A model generated the notes under the pieces. That model worked only from the letters and a program-made list of their open reading frames with translations. It was not told where the DNA came from and ran no database searches. Below, piece after piece: positions 49,834 through 58,030 of a DNA stretch of 64,000 nt. Both the position numbers and the translations under genes were made by a program. Each line of letters opens with the position of its first letter. Within the stretch, counting starts at the first letter, position 1. The DNA is from Schauerella fraxinea (lineage in GTDB: Bacteria > Pseudomonadota > Gammaproteobacteria > Burkholderiales > Burkholderiaceae_B), in the NCBI GenBank assembly GCA_030849945.1, contig JAVDKK010000004.1, positions 248,001-312,000 on the forward strand. Reading direction: 5' to 3'.

Positions 49834-50594
49834 ACCACTACCTCTGCGGCCAACGGCGCATGATCCGACAAATGCGTCCAGGGACGCGACGGCAATGCCA
49901 ACGGACGAAACTCGCGGGCATTGCGAACATAAATACGATCCAGCCTGAGGATCGGGAAACGGGCGGGAAACGTTTTGGCGGCCTTGCCGTGCGCATCGAC
50001 GAAGACTTCGCGTACGCCGGGCACACGCATCAAGCGGCGATGGGCATGCAGACGCCAATCATTGAAATCGCCCGCAATCACCAGTGGCGCATCGGGCGGA
50101 ATCTGTTCCTCGATCAAACCGGACAAGAGTTCAAGCTGTTGCTGGCGATGCGATTCGCGAAGCCCGAGATGCGCGCAGATCGCGTGGATCTGCGGGCGCC
50201 CGCCGGGCGGCTGAAGCACGCAATGCAAGAGACCGCGCTTTTCCTGTTCACCCACCGAGACGTCGAGATTGTCGTAACGCACGATCGGAAACTTGGACAG
50301 CAGCGCATTGCCGTGATGGCCGTGCGGATAGACGGCATTGCGCCCATAGGCGAAATCCGTCCAGATCGTATCGGCCATGAATTCATAATGCGTGGTCGTA
50401 GGCCAGTCAGCCACCTTGGCCGCATGACGGTGATGCTCGCCCAGTACTTCCTGCATGAAGACGATATCGGGCCCCACTTCTCGGACGGCTTCACGCAGGT
50501 CGTGCAGAATGAACCGCCGATTGAAGAACGTGAACCCCTTGTGCGTATTGACCGTGAGAACTCGTAAGCTCAGATCTGCTGCGCCATCGGTCAT
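49830..50594 (-). CDS. YbhP-like endonuclease/exonuclease/phosphatase family protein
   Basis: The 254-residue protein has the EEP fold: LTVNTHKGFTFFN at the start, IVFMQEVLGEHH with the metal-binding Glu, GDFNDWR near residue 175, and the closing SDHAPLAAEV with the catalytic Asp-His. YbhP has been proposed to act on phospholipids rather than nucleic acid because of its operon. Here too it precedes clsB and the ybhN-like gene with a four-base overlap. The substrate is not shown. Confidence 0.92.
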   Translation of the reverse strand: MTDGAADLSLRVLTVNTHKGFTFFNRRFILHDLREAVREVGPDIVFMQEVLGEHHRHAAKVADWPTTTHYEFMADTIWTDFAYGRNAVYPHGHHGNALLSKFPIVRYDNLDVSVGEQEKRGLLHCVLQPPGGRPQIHAICAHLGLRESHRQQQLELLSGLIEEQIPPDAPLVIAGDFNDWRLHAHRRLMRVPGVREVFVDAHGKAAKTFPARFPILRLDRIYVRNAREFRPLALPSRPWTHLSDHAPLAAEVVV

Positions 50595-50651
50595 GATGCC
50601 CCGGTTGCTTTGTCATAAACGCGCGGTTACAGCAAAAGCCGTGCCTGTAAT

Positions 50652-50678
50652 CAAAAACCCCCGGTAAAACCGGGGGTT
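50652..50678 (-). terminator. Rho-independent terminator of the CoA-transferase operon
   Basis: AACCCCCGGT-AAA-ACCGGGGGTT is a perfect ten-pair stem with a three-base loop, followed on the minus strand by T residues. It lies about 105 bases beyond the subunit B stop, with no gene between. Confidence 0.88.
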
Positions 50679-50782
50679 AGCAAACGCGGCAAGCGCTCAG
50701 CGACTGCGCGTCAGGGGTGATGGAGTGAAGCGTTGGCCCGGGTGGTGGCAAGCGGATGCCGCCACCGGCACGAGCCAAGCGC

Positions 50783-51439
50783 TCAGGCAGCGACGGCCGA
50801 TACGTCTACCTTGGCGCCCGTTTTGGCTTGAATTTCTTCAGCGGTCACGCCTGGCGCCGTTTCGATCAGCTTCAAGCCGGCATCCGTCACTTCCAGCACG
50901 CCTAGATCGGTGATGATCAGGTCGACGACGCCCACACCGGTAAGCGGCAGCGTGCACTCGGGCAGCAGCTTCAAATCTTCGCTGCCGTCCTTCGCGCGTG
51001 CCACGTGGTCCATCAGCACCACGACTTTATTGACGCCTGCCACGAGATCCATGGCGCCGCCCATGCCCTTGATCATCTTGCCCGGGATCATCCAGTTGGC
51101 CAGATCGCCGTGCTCGGAGACCTGCATCGCGCCCAGGATGGCCAAGTTGATCTTGCCGCCGCGAATCATCGCAAACGAATCGGCCGACGAGAAAATCGAC
51201 GAGCCGCGCTGCGTGGTGACCGTTTGCTTGCCCGCGTTGATCAGATCGGCATCGACCTGATCGTCGGTGGGAAACGGGCCGATGCCCAACAGCCCGTTTT
51301 CGGACTGGAGCCACACTTCGATGCCTTCCGGCACATAGTTGGCCACCAGGGTCGGCATGCCGATACCCAGGTTTACATAAAACCCGTCTTGCAGTTCTTT
51401 TGCCGCCCGTGCGGCCATTTCTTCACGTGTCCATGCCAT
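50783..51439 (-). CDS. 3-oxoacid CoA-transferase, subunit B
   Basis: The 218-residue beta subunit has YVNLGIGMPTLVANYVP and the catalytic Glu47 in QSENGLLGIG, which forms the glutamyl-CoA thioester. GGKINLAILGAMQVSEHGDLANWMIPG and KGMGGAMDLVAG are further family stretches. Together with subunit A it moves CoA between succinyl-CoA (or another donor) and a 3-oxo acid such as acetoacetate. Subunit A is 12 bases upstream, and a terminator follows. An scoB/atoA-type name would fit but the donor is not proved. Confidence 0.95.
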   Translation of the reverse strand: MAWTREEMAARAAKELQDGFYVNLGIGMPTLVANYVPEGIEVWLQSENGLLGIGPFPTDDQVDADLINAGKQTVTTQRGSSIFSSADSFAMIRGGKINLAILGAMQVSEHGDLANWMIPGKMIKGMGGAMDLVAGVNKVVVLMDHVARAKDGSEDLKLLPECTLPLTGVGVVDLIITDLGVLEVTDAGLKLIETAPGVTAEEIQAKTGAKVDVSAVAA

Positions 51440-51451
51440 TATTTTCTCTCC

Positions 51452-52150
51452 TCAAGCCGGGCGGACGGTGCGTTGCTCGATGCGCTTTTCGGGCGTTGCA
51501 TTGAGCACGATGCGATGGGCATAAATGCCGGGCAGATGAATCTCATCCGGATCCAGGTCGCCGGTGTTGACGATTTCCTCGACCTCGACGATGGTGATCT
51601 TGCCGGCCATGGCCACGTTGGGATTGAAGTTGCGCGCCGTGCGGCGGAACATCAGATTGCCGCTGCGGTCGGCCACATGCGCTTTCACGAGCGACACGTC
51701 CGGCACCAGCGATTGCTCCATCACATACTGCTTGCCATTGAACTCGCGGATTTCCTTGCCGTCGGCCACGATGGTGCCCACGCCGGTGGCCGTGAAGAAC
51801 GCCGGAATGCCGGCGCCGCCCGCGCGCAGCTTCTCAGCCAGCGTGCCCTGCGGTGTGAATTCGAGTTCGAGCTCGCCCGCCAGGTACTGGCGCGCGAATT
51901 CCTTGTTTTCGCCCACATACGAGGCAATCATCTTGCGGATCTGGCGGGTGGTGAGCAACTGACCCAAACCGAAATCGTCCACGCCGGCGTTGTTGCTGAT
52001 GCAGGTCAACCCTTTGACGCCAGAGTCGCGCAAGGCGGCGATCAAGGCTTCGGGAATACCGCACAGACCGAAGCCGCCCACGGCGATCATCTGGTCATCC
52101 TGGACCACTCCCGCCAGCGCCTCGGCGGCGCTTGCATACACTTTATCCAT
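51452..52150 (-). CDS. 3-oxoacid CoA-transferase, subunit A
   Basis: The 232-residue alpha subunit shows the family start KVYASAAEALAGVVQDDQMIAVGGFGLCGIPEALI, the oxyanion and CoA region GLTCISNNAGVDDFGLG, and VKAHVADRSGNLMFRRTARNFNP. It forms the heterodimer or tetramer with subunit B. A 250-base gap upstream probably holds the promoter. This gap shows no further gene. Confidence 0.95.
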   Translation of the reverse strand: MDKVYASAAEALAGVVQDDQMIAVGGFGLCGIPEALIAALRDSGVKGLTCISNNAGVDDFGLGQLLTTRQIRKMIASYVGENKEFARQYLAGELELEFTPQGTLAEKLRAGGAGIPAFFTATGVGTIVADGKEIREFNGKQYVMEQSLVPDVSLVKAHVADRSGNLMFRRTARNFNPNVAMAGKITIVEVEEIVNTGDLDPDEIHLPGIYAHRIVLNATPEKRIEQRTVRPA

Positions 52151-52400
52151 GACTCCTTCTTCCTTATTGGTTTGATCGCCGTTAGCAGACGTATTGTTAT
52201 TCCAGCCCAGCGCGGCGGCCGCCCGGCCGGATACTTTTCCCGGTTGTTGCCCTAGATACTAACGAATGTTCGCGCTCGAAAGTGGCGACTGCGACTTTTT
52301 TAAGCCTGCATCTCATCAACCACGCCTGCATCCCACCGGGCCTCGAGCAAATGGCCTGACGCCACCCGCGCATCACGCCTGGGTCGCGAAAGGCCGGCGA

Positions 52401-52850
52401 CTACGCGCCGAAGGTCTTCGCCAGCGCAGCCAGCACATGATCAGGCCACGGCAGCGCGCGGCCCGACTCGGCATCCACCCACACCAGCACGTTGCTGCCG
52501 CTCGCGTATTCCAATCCGGGCTCGGCTTCATTTTCAATCACGAGTTGAAAGGTCAGGCTGGAGCGGCCGACGCGCGTCACATGGTGCGTAACCACCGTGG
52601 TCGCCGGATACACCAGCGGCTTGCGGAAATCGCACGAGGCGTGCGCCAGGATCGCGTACTGATGCTTGGGCTGGACATTCATGCTGCTCGCATGGAAGAG
52701 CTGGATTCGCGCCTCTTCCATCAGACGGAAGTAGATGGTGTTGTTGAGGTGATTGAGGGCATCCATATCGCCCCAACGCAGCGGAATCGTGCAGCGGAAA
52801 GTTTGTCCCGGCTGCAGTGCGGGAGCGGCTTGTGCGGGGGTGTCGCCCAT
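52401..52850 (-). CDS. acyl-CoA thioesterase, 4-hydroxybenzoyl-CoA/YbgC-like hotdog
   Basis: The 149-residue hotdog protein has RWGDMDALNHLNNTIYFRLMEEARI. Asp28 is the likely catalytic acid (as in the YbgC/4HBT Asp), and HLNN is typical of the fold. The rest (SCDFRKPLVYPATTVVTHHVTRVG) is also family-like. The ATG in front of GDTPAQAAP is preferred to one twelve codons upstream, because the homology starts there. It is alone on its strand, divergent from the ETF-QO gene. Substrate chain length is unknown. Confidence 0.88.
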   Translation of the reverse strand: MGDTPAQAAPALQPGQTFRCTIPLRWGDMDALNHLNNTIYFRLMEEARIQLFHASSMNVQPKHQYAILAHASCDFRKPLVYPATTVVTHHVTRVGRSSLTFQLVIENEAEPGLEYASGSNVLVWVDAESGRALPWPDHVLAALAKTFGA

Positions 52851-53036
52851 ATTGCGGTTCTCTCTGTGTGATCGGCAAACGGCCATGTTACTGCGCCGTG
52901 CAAGCGTCGCGCGCAGTGCAATACAATCAGGCGATCACCGGCCGCAGCGTGGTGGCGAATATCTCGCAAGGAAGGAGATAGGCGCCGCAACATTTGGCCT
53001 CAAGACTTATAAAACTCAGCAGGGAGTCGGGACATT

Positions 53037-54683
53037 ATGTCTGAACGGGAATCGATGGAATACGACGTTGTCGTAGTAGGCGGCGGCCCAGGCGGCCTCG
53101 CCACGGCAATTCGTCTGAAGCAGTTGGCGGCCGAGCGCAACCACGACGTAAGCGTCTGTGTGCTCGAAAAAGGCAGCGAGATCGGTGCGCATGTGTTGTC
53201 CGGCGCCGTGATGGATCCGGGTGCGTTGACCGAGCTGATCCCCGACTGGAAAGCCAAAGGCGCACCGCTCAATGTGCCCGTTACCGAAGACAAGTTCCTG
53301 TTCCTGAGCGCCACCGGCAGCCGCGCCACGCCCAATTGGTTGTTGCCGGCCTGTTTTCAGAATCATGGCAATTACATCGTGCGCCTGGGCGACGTCACCA
53401 AGTGGCTGGGTGAGCAAGCCGAGGCGTTGGGCGTGGAGATTTTCCCGGGCTTCGCCGCGGCCGAAATCTTGTATGACGAGGCCGGTGCCGTGCGCGGCGT
53501 GGCCACCGGCGACATGGGCGTCGCCCGTGACGGCAGCCACACGGCGCATTACCAGCCCGGCATGGAACTGCATGCCCGCTACACCGTTTTCGCCGAAGGT
53601 TCGCGCGGTCAATTGGGCCGGCAACTGATCGACCGCTTCAAGCTCGATGCCGGCCGCGATCCGCAGAGCTATGGCATCGGCATCAAAGAACTGTGGGAAG
53701 TCGATCCGTCCCAGTCCAAGCCCGGCCTGGTGGTGCACACCGCCGGCTGGCCGCTCGATTCGGATACCTACGGCGGCTCGTTCCTGTACCACCTCGATAA
53801 CAACCTGGTGGCGGTGGGCCTGGTGGTCGGTCTGGATTACGCCAACCCCTGGATTTCGCCGTTCGATGAATTCCAACGCTACAAAACCCATCCCGCGATT
53901 CGCAAAACCTTCGAGGGCGGCAAGCGCATCTCGTATGGCGCGCGCGCGCTCACGGCAGGTGGCCTGCTGTCACTGCCGAAGGTCGTGTTTCCGGGCGGCG
54001 CGTTGGTCGGTTGCGAAGCCGGCTTCCTGAATGCATCGCGCATCAAAGGCAGCCATGCAGCGATCCTGACCGGCAAAATGGCCGCCGAAGCCGCGTTCGA
54101 CGCTGTTGTGGCCGATCGCAAGCAGGACGAGCTCACCGCCTATCCGGCGGCCTTCGAGCGCTCGGCCCTGTACGAAGAACTGAATAAAGCGCGCAACTTC
54201 AAGCAGTGGTTCAAGAAAGGCCGCACGGTGGCTACCGTGATGACTGGCGTGGAGCAATGGCTCCTCAAGGGCAAAATGCCCTGGACCATTCATCGCACCA
54301 AGCCCGATCATGCCTGTCTGCAACCGGCGGCCGAATGCGCCCGAATCGACTATCCGAAACCCGATGGCAAGCTGACGTTCGACAAGTTGAGTTCGGTATT
54401 CATCTCCAATACCAACCACGACGAAAACGAACCTGTCCACCTCACGCTCAAGGATCCCAGCGTGCCGGTCAATGTGAATCTGGCCAAGTACGGTGGGCCG
54501 GAAGCGCGCTATTGCCCGGCGGGTGTGTATGAGTTCGTCAAGGACGACAGCGGCGCCGATCGCTTGCAGATCAACGCCCAAAACTGCGTGCATTGCAAAA
54601 CCTGCGACATCAAGGACCCCACGCAGAATATCGTGTGGGTGGCGCCGCAAGGTGGTGAAGGTCCCGTGTACAGCGGAATGTGA
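53037..54683 (+). CDS. electron transfer flavoprotein-ubiquinone oxidoreductase
   Basis: The 548-residue membrane-associated enzyme passes electrons from reduced ETF to ubiquinone, joining acyl-CoA and amino-acid breakdown to respiration. The FAD-binding motif YDVVVVGGGPGGLATAI is at residues 9-25. The 4Fe-4S cluster ligands are Cys493, Cys517, Cys520 and Cys523 in C-x23-C-x2-C-x2-C near the end. The central KELWEVDPSQSKPGLVVHTAGWPL and the ending GGEGPVYSGM are diagnostic. The next gene starts within its stop codon. Confidence 0.97.
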   Translation: MSERESMEYDVVVVGGGPGGLATAIRLKQLAAERNHDVSVCVLEKGSEIGAHVLSGAVMDPGALTELIPDWKAKGAPLNVPVTEDKFLFLSATGSRATPNWLLPACFQNHGNYIVRLGDVTKWLGEQAEALGVEIFPGFAAAEILYDEAGAVRGVATGDMGVARDGSHTAHYQPGMELHARYTVFAEGSRGQLGRQLIDRFKLDAGRDPQSYGIGIKELWEVDPSQSKPGLVVHTAGWPLDSDTYGGSFLYHLDNNLVAVGLVVGLDYANPWISPFDEFQRYKTHPAIRKTFEGGKRISYGARALTAGGLLSLPKVVFPGGALVGCEAGFLNASRIKGSHAAILTGKMAAEAAFDAVVADRKQDELTAYPAAFERSALYEELNKARNFKQWFKKGRTVATVMTGVEQWLLKGKMPWTIHRTKPDHACLQPAAECARIDYPKPDGKLTFDKLSSVFISNTNHDENEPVHLTLKDPSVPVNVNLAKYGGPEARYCPAGVYEFVKDDSGADRLQINAQNCVHCKTCDIKDPTQNIVWVAPQGGEGPVYSGM

Positions 54684-55564
54684 ACGTGGCTCAACGCATC
54701 CTGATCGTCGGCTGCGGCGATCTCGGCACCCGCGCCGCGCGCCTGCTGGCCGCGCCGCAACCGTCGGAAGCGTCTGAAGGCGCAGCGTCCGCTGAAGTGT
54801 GGGGACTGCGCCGCCATCCGCCGATCGACCGGCCGGCGCAGCCGGGCGATCCGATCTGGATCGCGGCCGACATCGGCGATCCGGCCACCCTCGCGGCGTT
54901 GCCCTCGGGGATCACGCAACTCGTGTTTTGCCAGACGCCAGGCGGGCGCACGCCTGAAGCCTATGCGCGCGCGTTTCTCGACGGCCCGCGCAATATCCTC
55001 AACGCGCTGGACCGCACGGCGCTCGAACGCATCGTGTTCGTCTCGTCGTCGGCCGTTTACGGCGAGCACGCGGGTGCCTGGATCGACGAAACCACCCCCA
55101 CCGGCCCGCTGGGCTTCAATGGCCGCATTCTGTGCGAAGCCGAAGCCAGTCTGTGGACCCAATTTCCCGCCACGGTCGTACTGCGCCTGGCCGGGCTTTA
55201 TGGCCCGGGACGCACGCAGTTGCTCGATCGCCTGCGCCGCGGCGAGGCGCACGTGCCGCCGGCGTCGCCGCCGCAATGGGCCAATCGCATGCATATCGAC
55301 GATGCAGCGGCCGCGTGTGCGCATCTGCTCACGCTTGCCGCGCCCGACGCGCTTTATCTGGGCGCAGACGATACGCCGCTGCCGCTCGATATTCTTTACC
55401 GCGATCTCGCGCACGCCTTGGGCGCTCCCGAGCCCGCCTTGGGCGACCCACCCAAAGGGGTGGGCAGCAAACGCATGCGCAATGCGCGTCTTCGCCAGAG
55501 TGGATTCGTTCCGCGCTGGCCCGATGCCCGCGAGGGCTACCGTGTTCTTATCGCTCCCACATGA
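54680..55564 (+). CDS. NAD(P)-binding SDR/epimerase-like protein (YeeZ-like)
   Basis: The 294-residue protein has a Rossmann motif in RILIVGCGDLGTRAARLL, then FVSSSAVYGEHAGAWIDE with the Ser, and YG(P)GRTQLLDRL after it. This is the pattern of atypical extended SDRs such as YeeZ. The usual Tyr-x3-Lys pair is not clearly present (GFNGRILCEAEA stands there), as is known for this branch. A GTG start overlapping the upstream stop is used. Its own stop overlaps the next ATG (ATGA), so the three genes are coupled. Function unknown. Confidence 0.82.
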   Translation: MNVAQRILIVGCGDLGTRAARLLAAPQPSEASEGAASAEVWGLRRHPPIDRPAQPGDPIWIAADIGDPATLAALPSGITQLVFCQTPGGRTPEAYARAFLDGPRNILNALDRTALERIVFVSSSAVYGEHAGAWIDETTPTGPLGFNGRILCEAEASLWTQFPATVVLRLAGLYGPGRTQLLDRLRRGEAHVPPASPPQWANRMHIDDAAAACAHLLTLAAPDALYLGADDTPLPLDILYRDLAHALGAPEPALGDPPKGVGSKRMRNARLRQSGFVPRWPDAREGYRVLIAPT

Positions 55565-57897
55565 AACTTGTTCGCTTTGCCGGTTTGCTGATCAGCGCAG
55601 CCGCGTTTGTCGGCCCCACCTTATCGGTTGCGGCCGCCGCCCCGCTCAACTATGACGCCTGGATGAACCGGCAAGCGCCCGCGGCCGATCCGCAGGCGCG
55701 CGACGCTTTCGTGGAAAACCTGCTGCGGCAGATGACGCTGGATGAAAAGATCGGCCAATTGCGGCTGATCAGCGTGGGTCCGGACAATCTTCGTCCCGAT
55801 GTGCTCAAGGACATCGCTGCCGGACGCATCGGCGCGATTTTCAACACGGTCGTCGCACGCGATATCCGGCCGATGCAGCAAGCAGCGATCGACAACAGCC
55901 GTCTGAAGATTCCGCTGTTTTTTGCGTATGACGTGTTGCACGGCCATCGCACGGTATTTCCCATCGGGCTGGGTTTGGCGGCCAGTTGGGATATGAACGC
56001 CGTCGCCACCAGCGCGCGCATCGCCGCGCAGGAAGCGGCCGCCGATGGCCTGGACATGAGCTTTTCGCCGATGGTCGACATCACCCGCGATCCGCGCTGG
56101 GGCCGCGTCTCGGAAGGCTACGGCGAAGATACGTGGCTCACCTCGCGTATCGGCGAAGTGGTGGTGCGCGCCTATCAAGGCCGCGACCTCACCGCACCGG
56201 ACAGCATCATGGCCGGGGTCAAGCACTTCGCGCTGTATGGCGCGGGCGAAGGCGGACGCGATTACAACACCGTCGACATGAGCCCGCAGCGCATGGCGCA
56301 GGATTATCTGCCGCCTTACAAGGCGGCCGTGGATGCCGGCGCGGGCGGCATGATGATTTCGCTCAATTCGATCAACGGCATTCCCGCCACCTCCAATAAA
56401 TGGTTGCTGCAAGAGGTGTTGCGCAAGCAGTGGGGCTTCAAGGGATTGACGATCAGCGACCATGGCGCCATTCACGAGCTGATGCGTCACGGCGTGGCGC
56501 GCGATGGCCGCGAGGCCGCCAAGCTCGCCATCCAGGCCGGTATCGATCTGAGCATGAACGACCGGCTCTACGCCGAACATCTGGCGCCATTGCTGCGCGA
56601 CGGCGAGATCACGCAGGACGAGATCGACCGTGCGGTGCGCGACGTGTTGGCCGCCAAATACGACCTGGGCCTGTTTGCCGATCCCTACCGTCGTTTGGGA
56701 CCTGCGTCGGAAGATCCGCCCGACGTCAACGCCGAATCGCGTCTGCATCGCGATGCCGCGCGCGACATCGCCCGCCGCAGCCTTGTGCTGCTGAAGAACG
56801 ACAAGCAAACGCTGCCACTGCAAAAGCAAGGCACGATCGCTGTGGTCGGCCCCTTGGCCGATAGCCAGCGCGATGTGATGGGCAGTTGGTCGGCGGCAGG
56901 CGTGGCCAAGCAATCGGTGTCGGTACTGACCGGCATGCAGCGCGCCGTGGGCGATCGCGTGCGGTTGATCACCGCACATGGCGCCAACGTCACGGACGAC
57001 CCCGCGATTCAAGGCTACCTGAACGAGTATCTGCCTGATGTGGTGGTCGATCCGCGTCCCGCGCAGGCAATGATCGACGAAGCCGTGCAAGCTGCTCAGG
57101 CGGCGGACGTCGTCGTTGCCGTGGTAGGCGAAGCGCAGGGCATGGCGCACGAGGCGTCGAGCCGGACCGACATCGACATTCCGCCCAGTCAGAAACGCTT
57201 GCTCGAAGCACTCAAGGCCACCGGCAAGCCACTGGTGATCGTGCTGATGAATGGCCGCCCCCTGAGCCTGACCTGGGAACACGCCAATGCCGATGCAATG
57301 CTCGAGACCTGGTTTGCCGGTACCGAAGGCGGCAACGCCATTGCCGACGTGCTGTTTGGCGACTACAACCCCAGCGGCAAGTTGACGATGACGTTTCCCA
57401 AGAATGTGGGCCAGGTGCCGCTGTACTACCAGCATCTGAATACCGGACGCCCCTTCAATCCCGCCGCGCCCAACAAGTACACCTCGCGCTATTTCGATAT
57501 CGAAAACGGGCCGCTCTACCCCTTCGGTTACGGCTTGAGCTACACCCAGTTCAGCCTCTCGGAGGTCAGCCTCTCGAGCAAGACGATCAAGGCACGCGAT
57601 CCGTTGACGGCCAGCATTACCGTGCGCAACACCGGCAAGCGCGCTGGCGAAACCGTGGTGCAGCTTTATCTGCAGGATCTAGCCGGGTCGATCAGCCGTC
57701 CGGTCAAGGAGCTCAAAGGTTTCCAGAAGGTGATGTTGCAACCGGGCGAACAACGCACGTTGCAGTTTCCCATCGCCTACGACGACTTGTCGTTCATCAA
57801 TAACGACCTGAAGCGCGTGGTCGAGCCGGGTGAGTTCAAGGTTCACCTGGGTCTGGATTCGCAGGATGTGAAAGAGGCGCGATTCACGTTGCAATAA
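55561..57897 (+). CDS. periplasmic beta-glucosidase, GH3 family (BglX-like)
   Basis: The 778-residue protein has a signal peptide (about residues 1-25, LLISAAAFVGPTLSVAAA) and the three GH3 parts. There is a TIM-like domain with the nucleophile Asp300 in LTISDHGAIHEL (SDH in place of the commoner SDW), an alpha/beta sandwich, and a C-terminal Fn3-like domain (about 680-775, LTASITVRNTGKRAGETVVQLYL). KHFALYGAGEGGRDYNTVDMS is also typical of BglX. It would release glucose from oligosaccharides in the periplasm. A good terminator follows. Confidence 0.95.
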   Translation: MKLVRFAGLLISAAAFVGPTLSVAAAAPLNYDAWMNRQAPAADPQARDAFVENLLRQMTLDEKIGQLRLISVGPDNLRPDVLKDIAAGRIGAIFNTVVARDIRPMQQAAIDNSRLKIPLFFAYDVLHGHRTVFPIGLGLAASWDMNAVATSARIAAQEAAADGLDMSFSPMVDITRDPRWGRVSEGYGEDTWLTSRIGEVVVRAYQGRDLTAPDSIMAGVKHFALYGAGEGGRDYNTVDMSPQRMAQDYLPPYKAAVDAGAGGMMISLNSINGIPATSNKWLLQEVLRKQWGFKGLTISDHGAIHELMRHGVARDGREAAKLAIQAGIDLSMNDRLYAEHLAPLLRDGEITQDEIDRAVRDVLAAKYDLGLFADPYRRLGPASEDPPDVNAESRLHRDAARDIARRSLVLLKNDKQTLPLQKQGTIAVVGPLADSQRDVMGSWSAAGVAKQSVSVLTGMQRAVGDRVRLITAHGANVTDDPAIQGYLNEYLPDVVVDPRPAQAMIDEAVQAAQAADVVVAVVGEAQGMAHEASSRTDIDIPPSQKRLLEALKATGKPLVIVLMNGRPLSLTWEHANADAMLETWFAGTEGGNAIADVLFGDYNPSGKLTMTFPKNVGQVPLYYQHLNTGRPFNPAAPNKYTSRYFDIENGPLYPFGYGLSYTQFSLSEVSLSSKTIKARDPLTASITVRNTGKRAGETVVQLYLQDLAGSISRPVKELKGFQKVMLQPGEQRTLQFPIAYDDLSFINNDLKRVVEPGEFKVHLGLDSQDVKEARFTLQ

Positions 57898-57941
57898 CGC
57901 GACCGAGGCACTTGCCTCATCCGCCTCCTTGACAGCTTTGG

Positions 57942-57971
57942 AACAGCCGGCATCGCCCGGCTGTTTTTTTG
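57942..57971 (+). terminator. Rho-independent terminator after the GH3 gene
   Basis: AACAGCCGG-CATCGC-CCGGCTGTT forms a nine-pair stem with a six-base loop, and the T-run continues to seven residues. It ends the ETF-QO, epimerase and GH3 transcript. Confidence 0.9.
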
Positions 57972-58030
57972 TCGGGTGCGACACCTAAAGGATGACAATC
58001 CAAGTTTTACCGCTGATAGAATGTTTCACC

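Noticed and set aside
55132..55560. N-terminal extension of the GH3 gene
   Set aside because: It runs through the epimerase gene in another frame, while the signal peptide begins at 55561.
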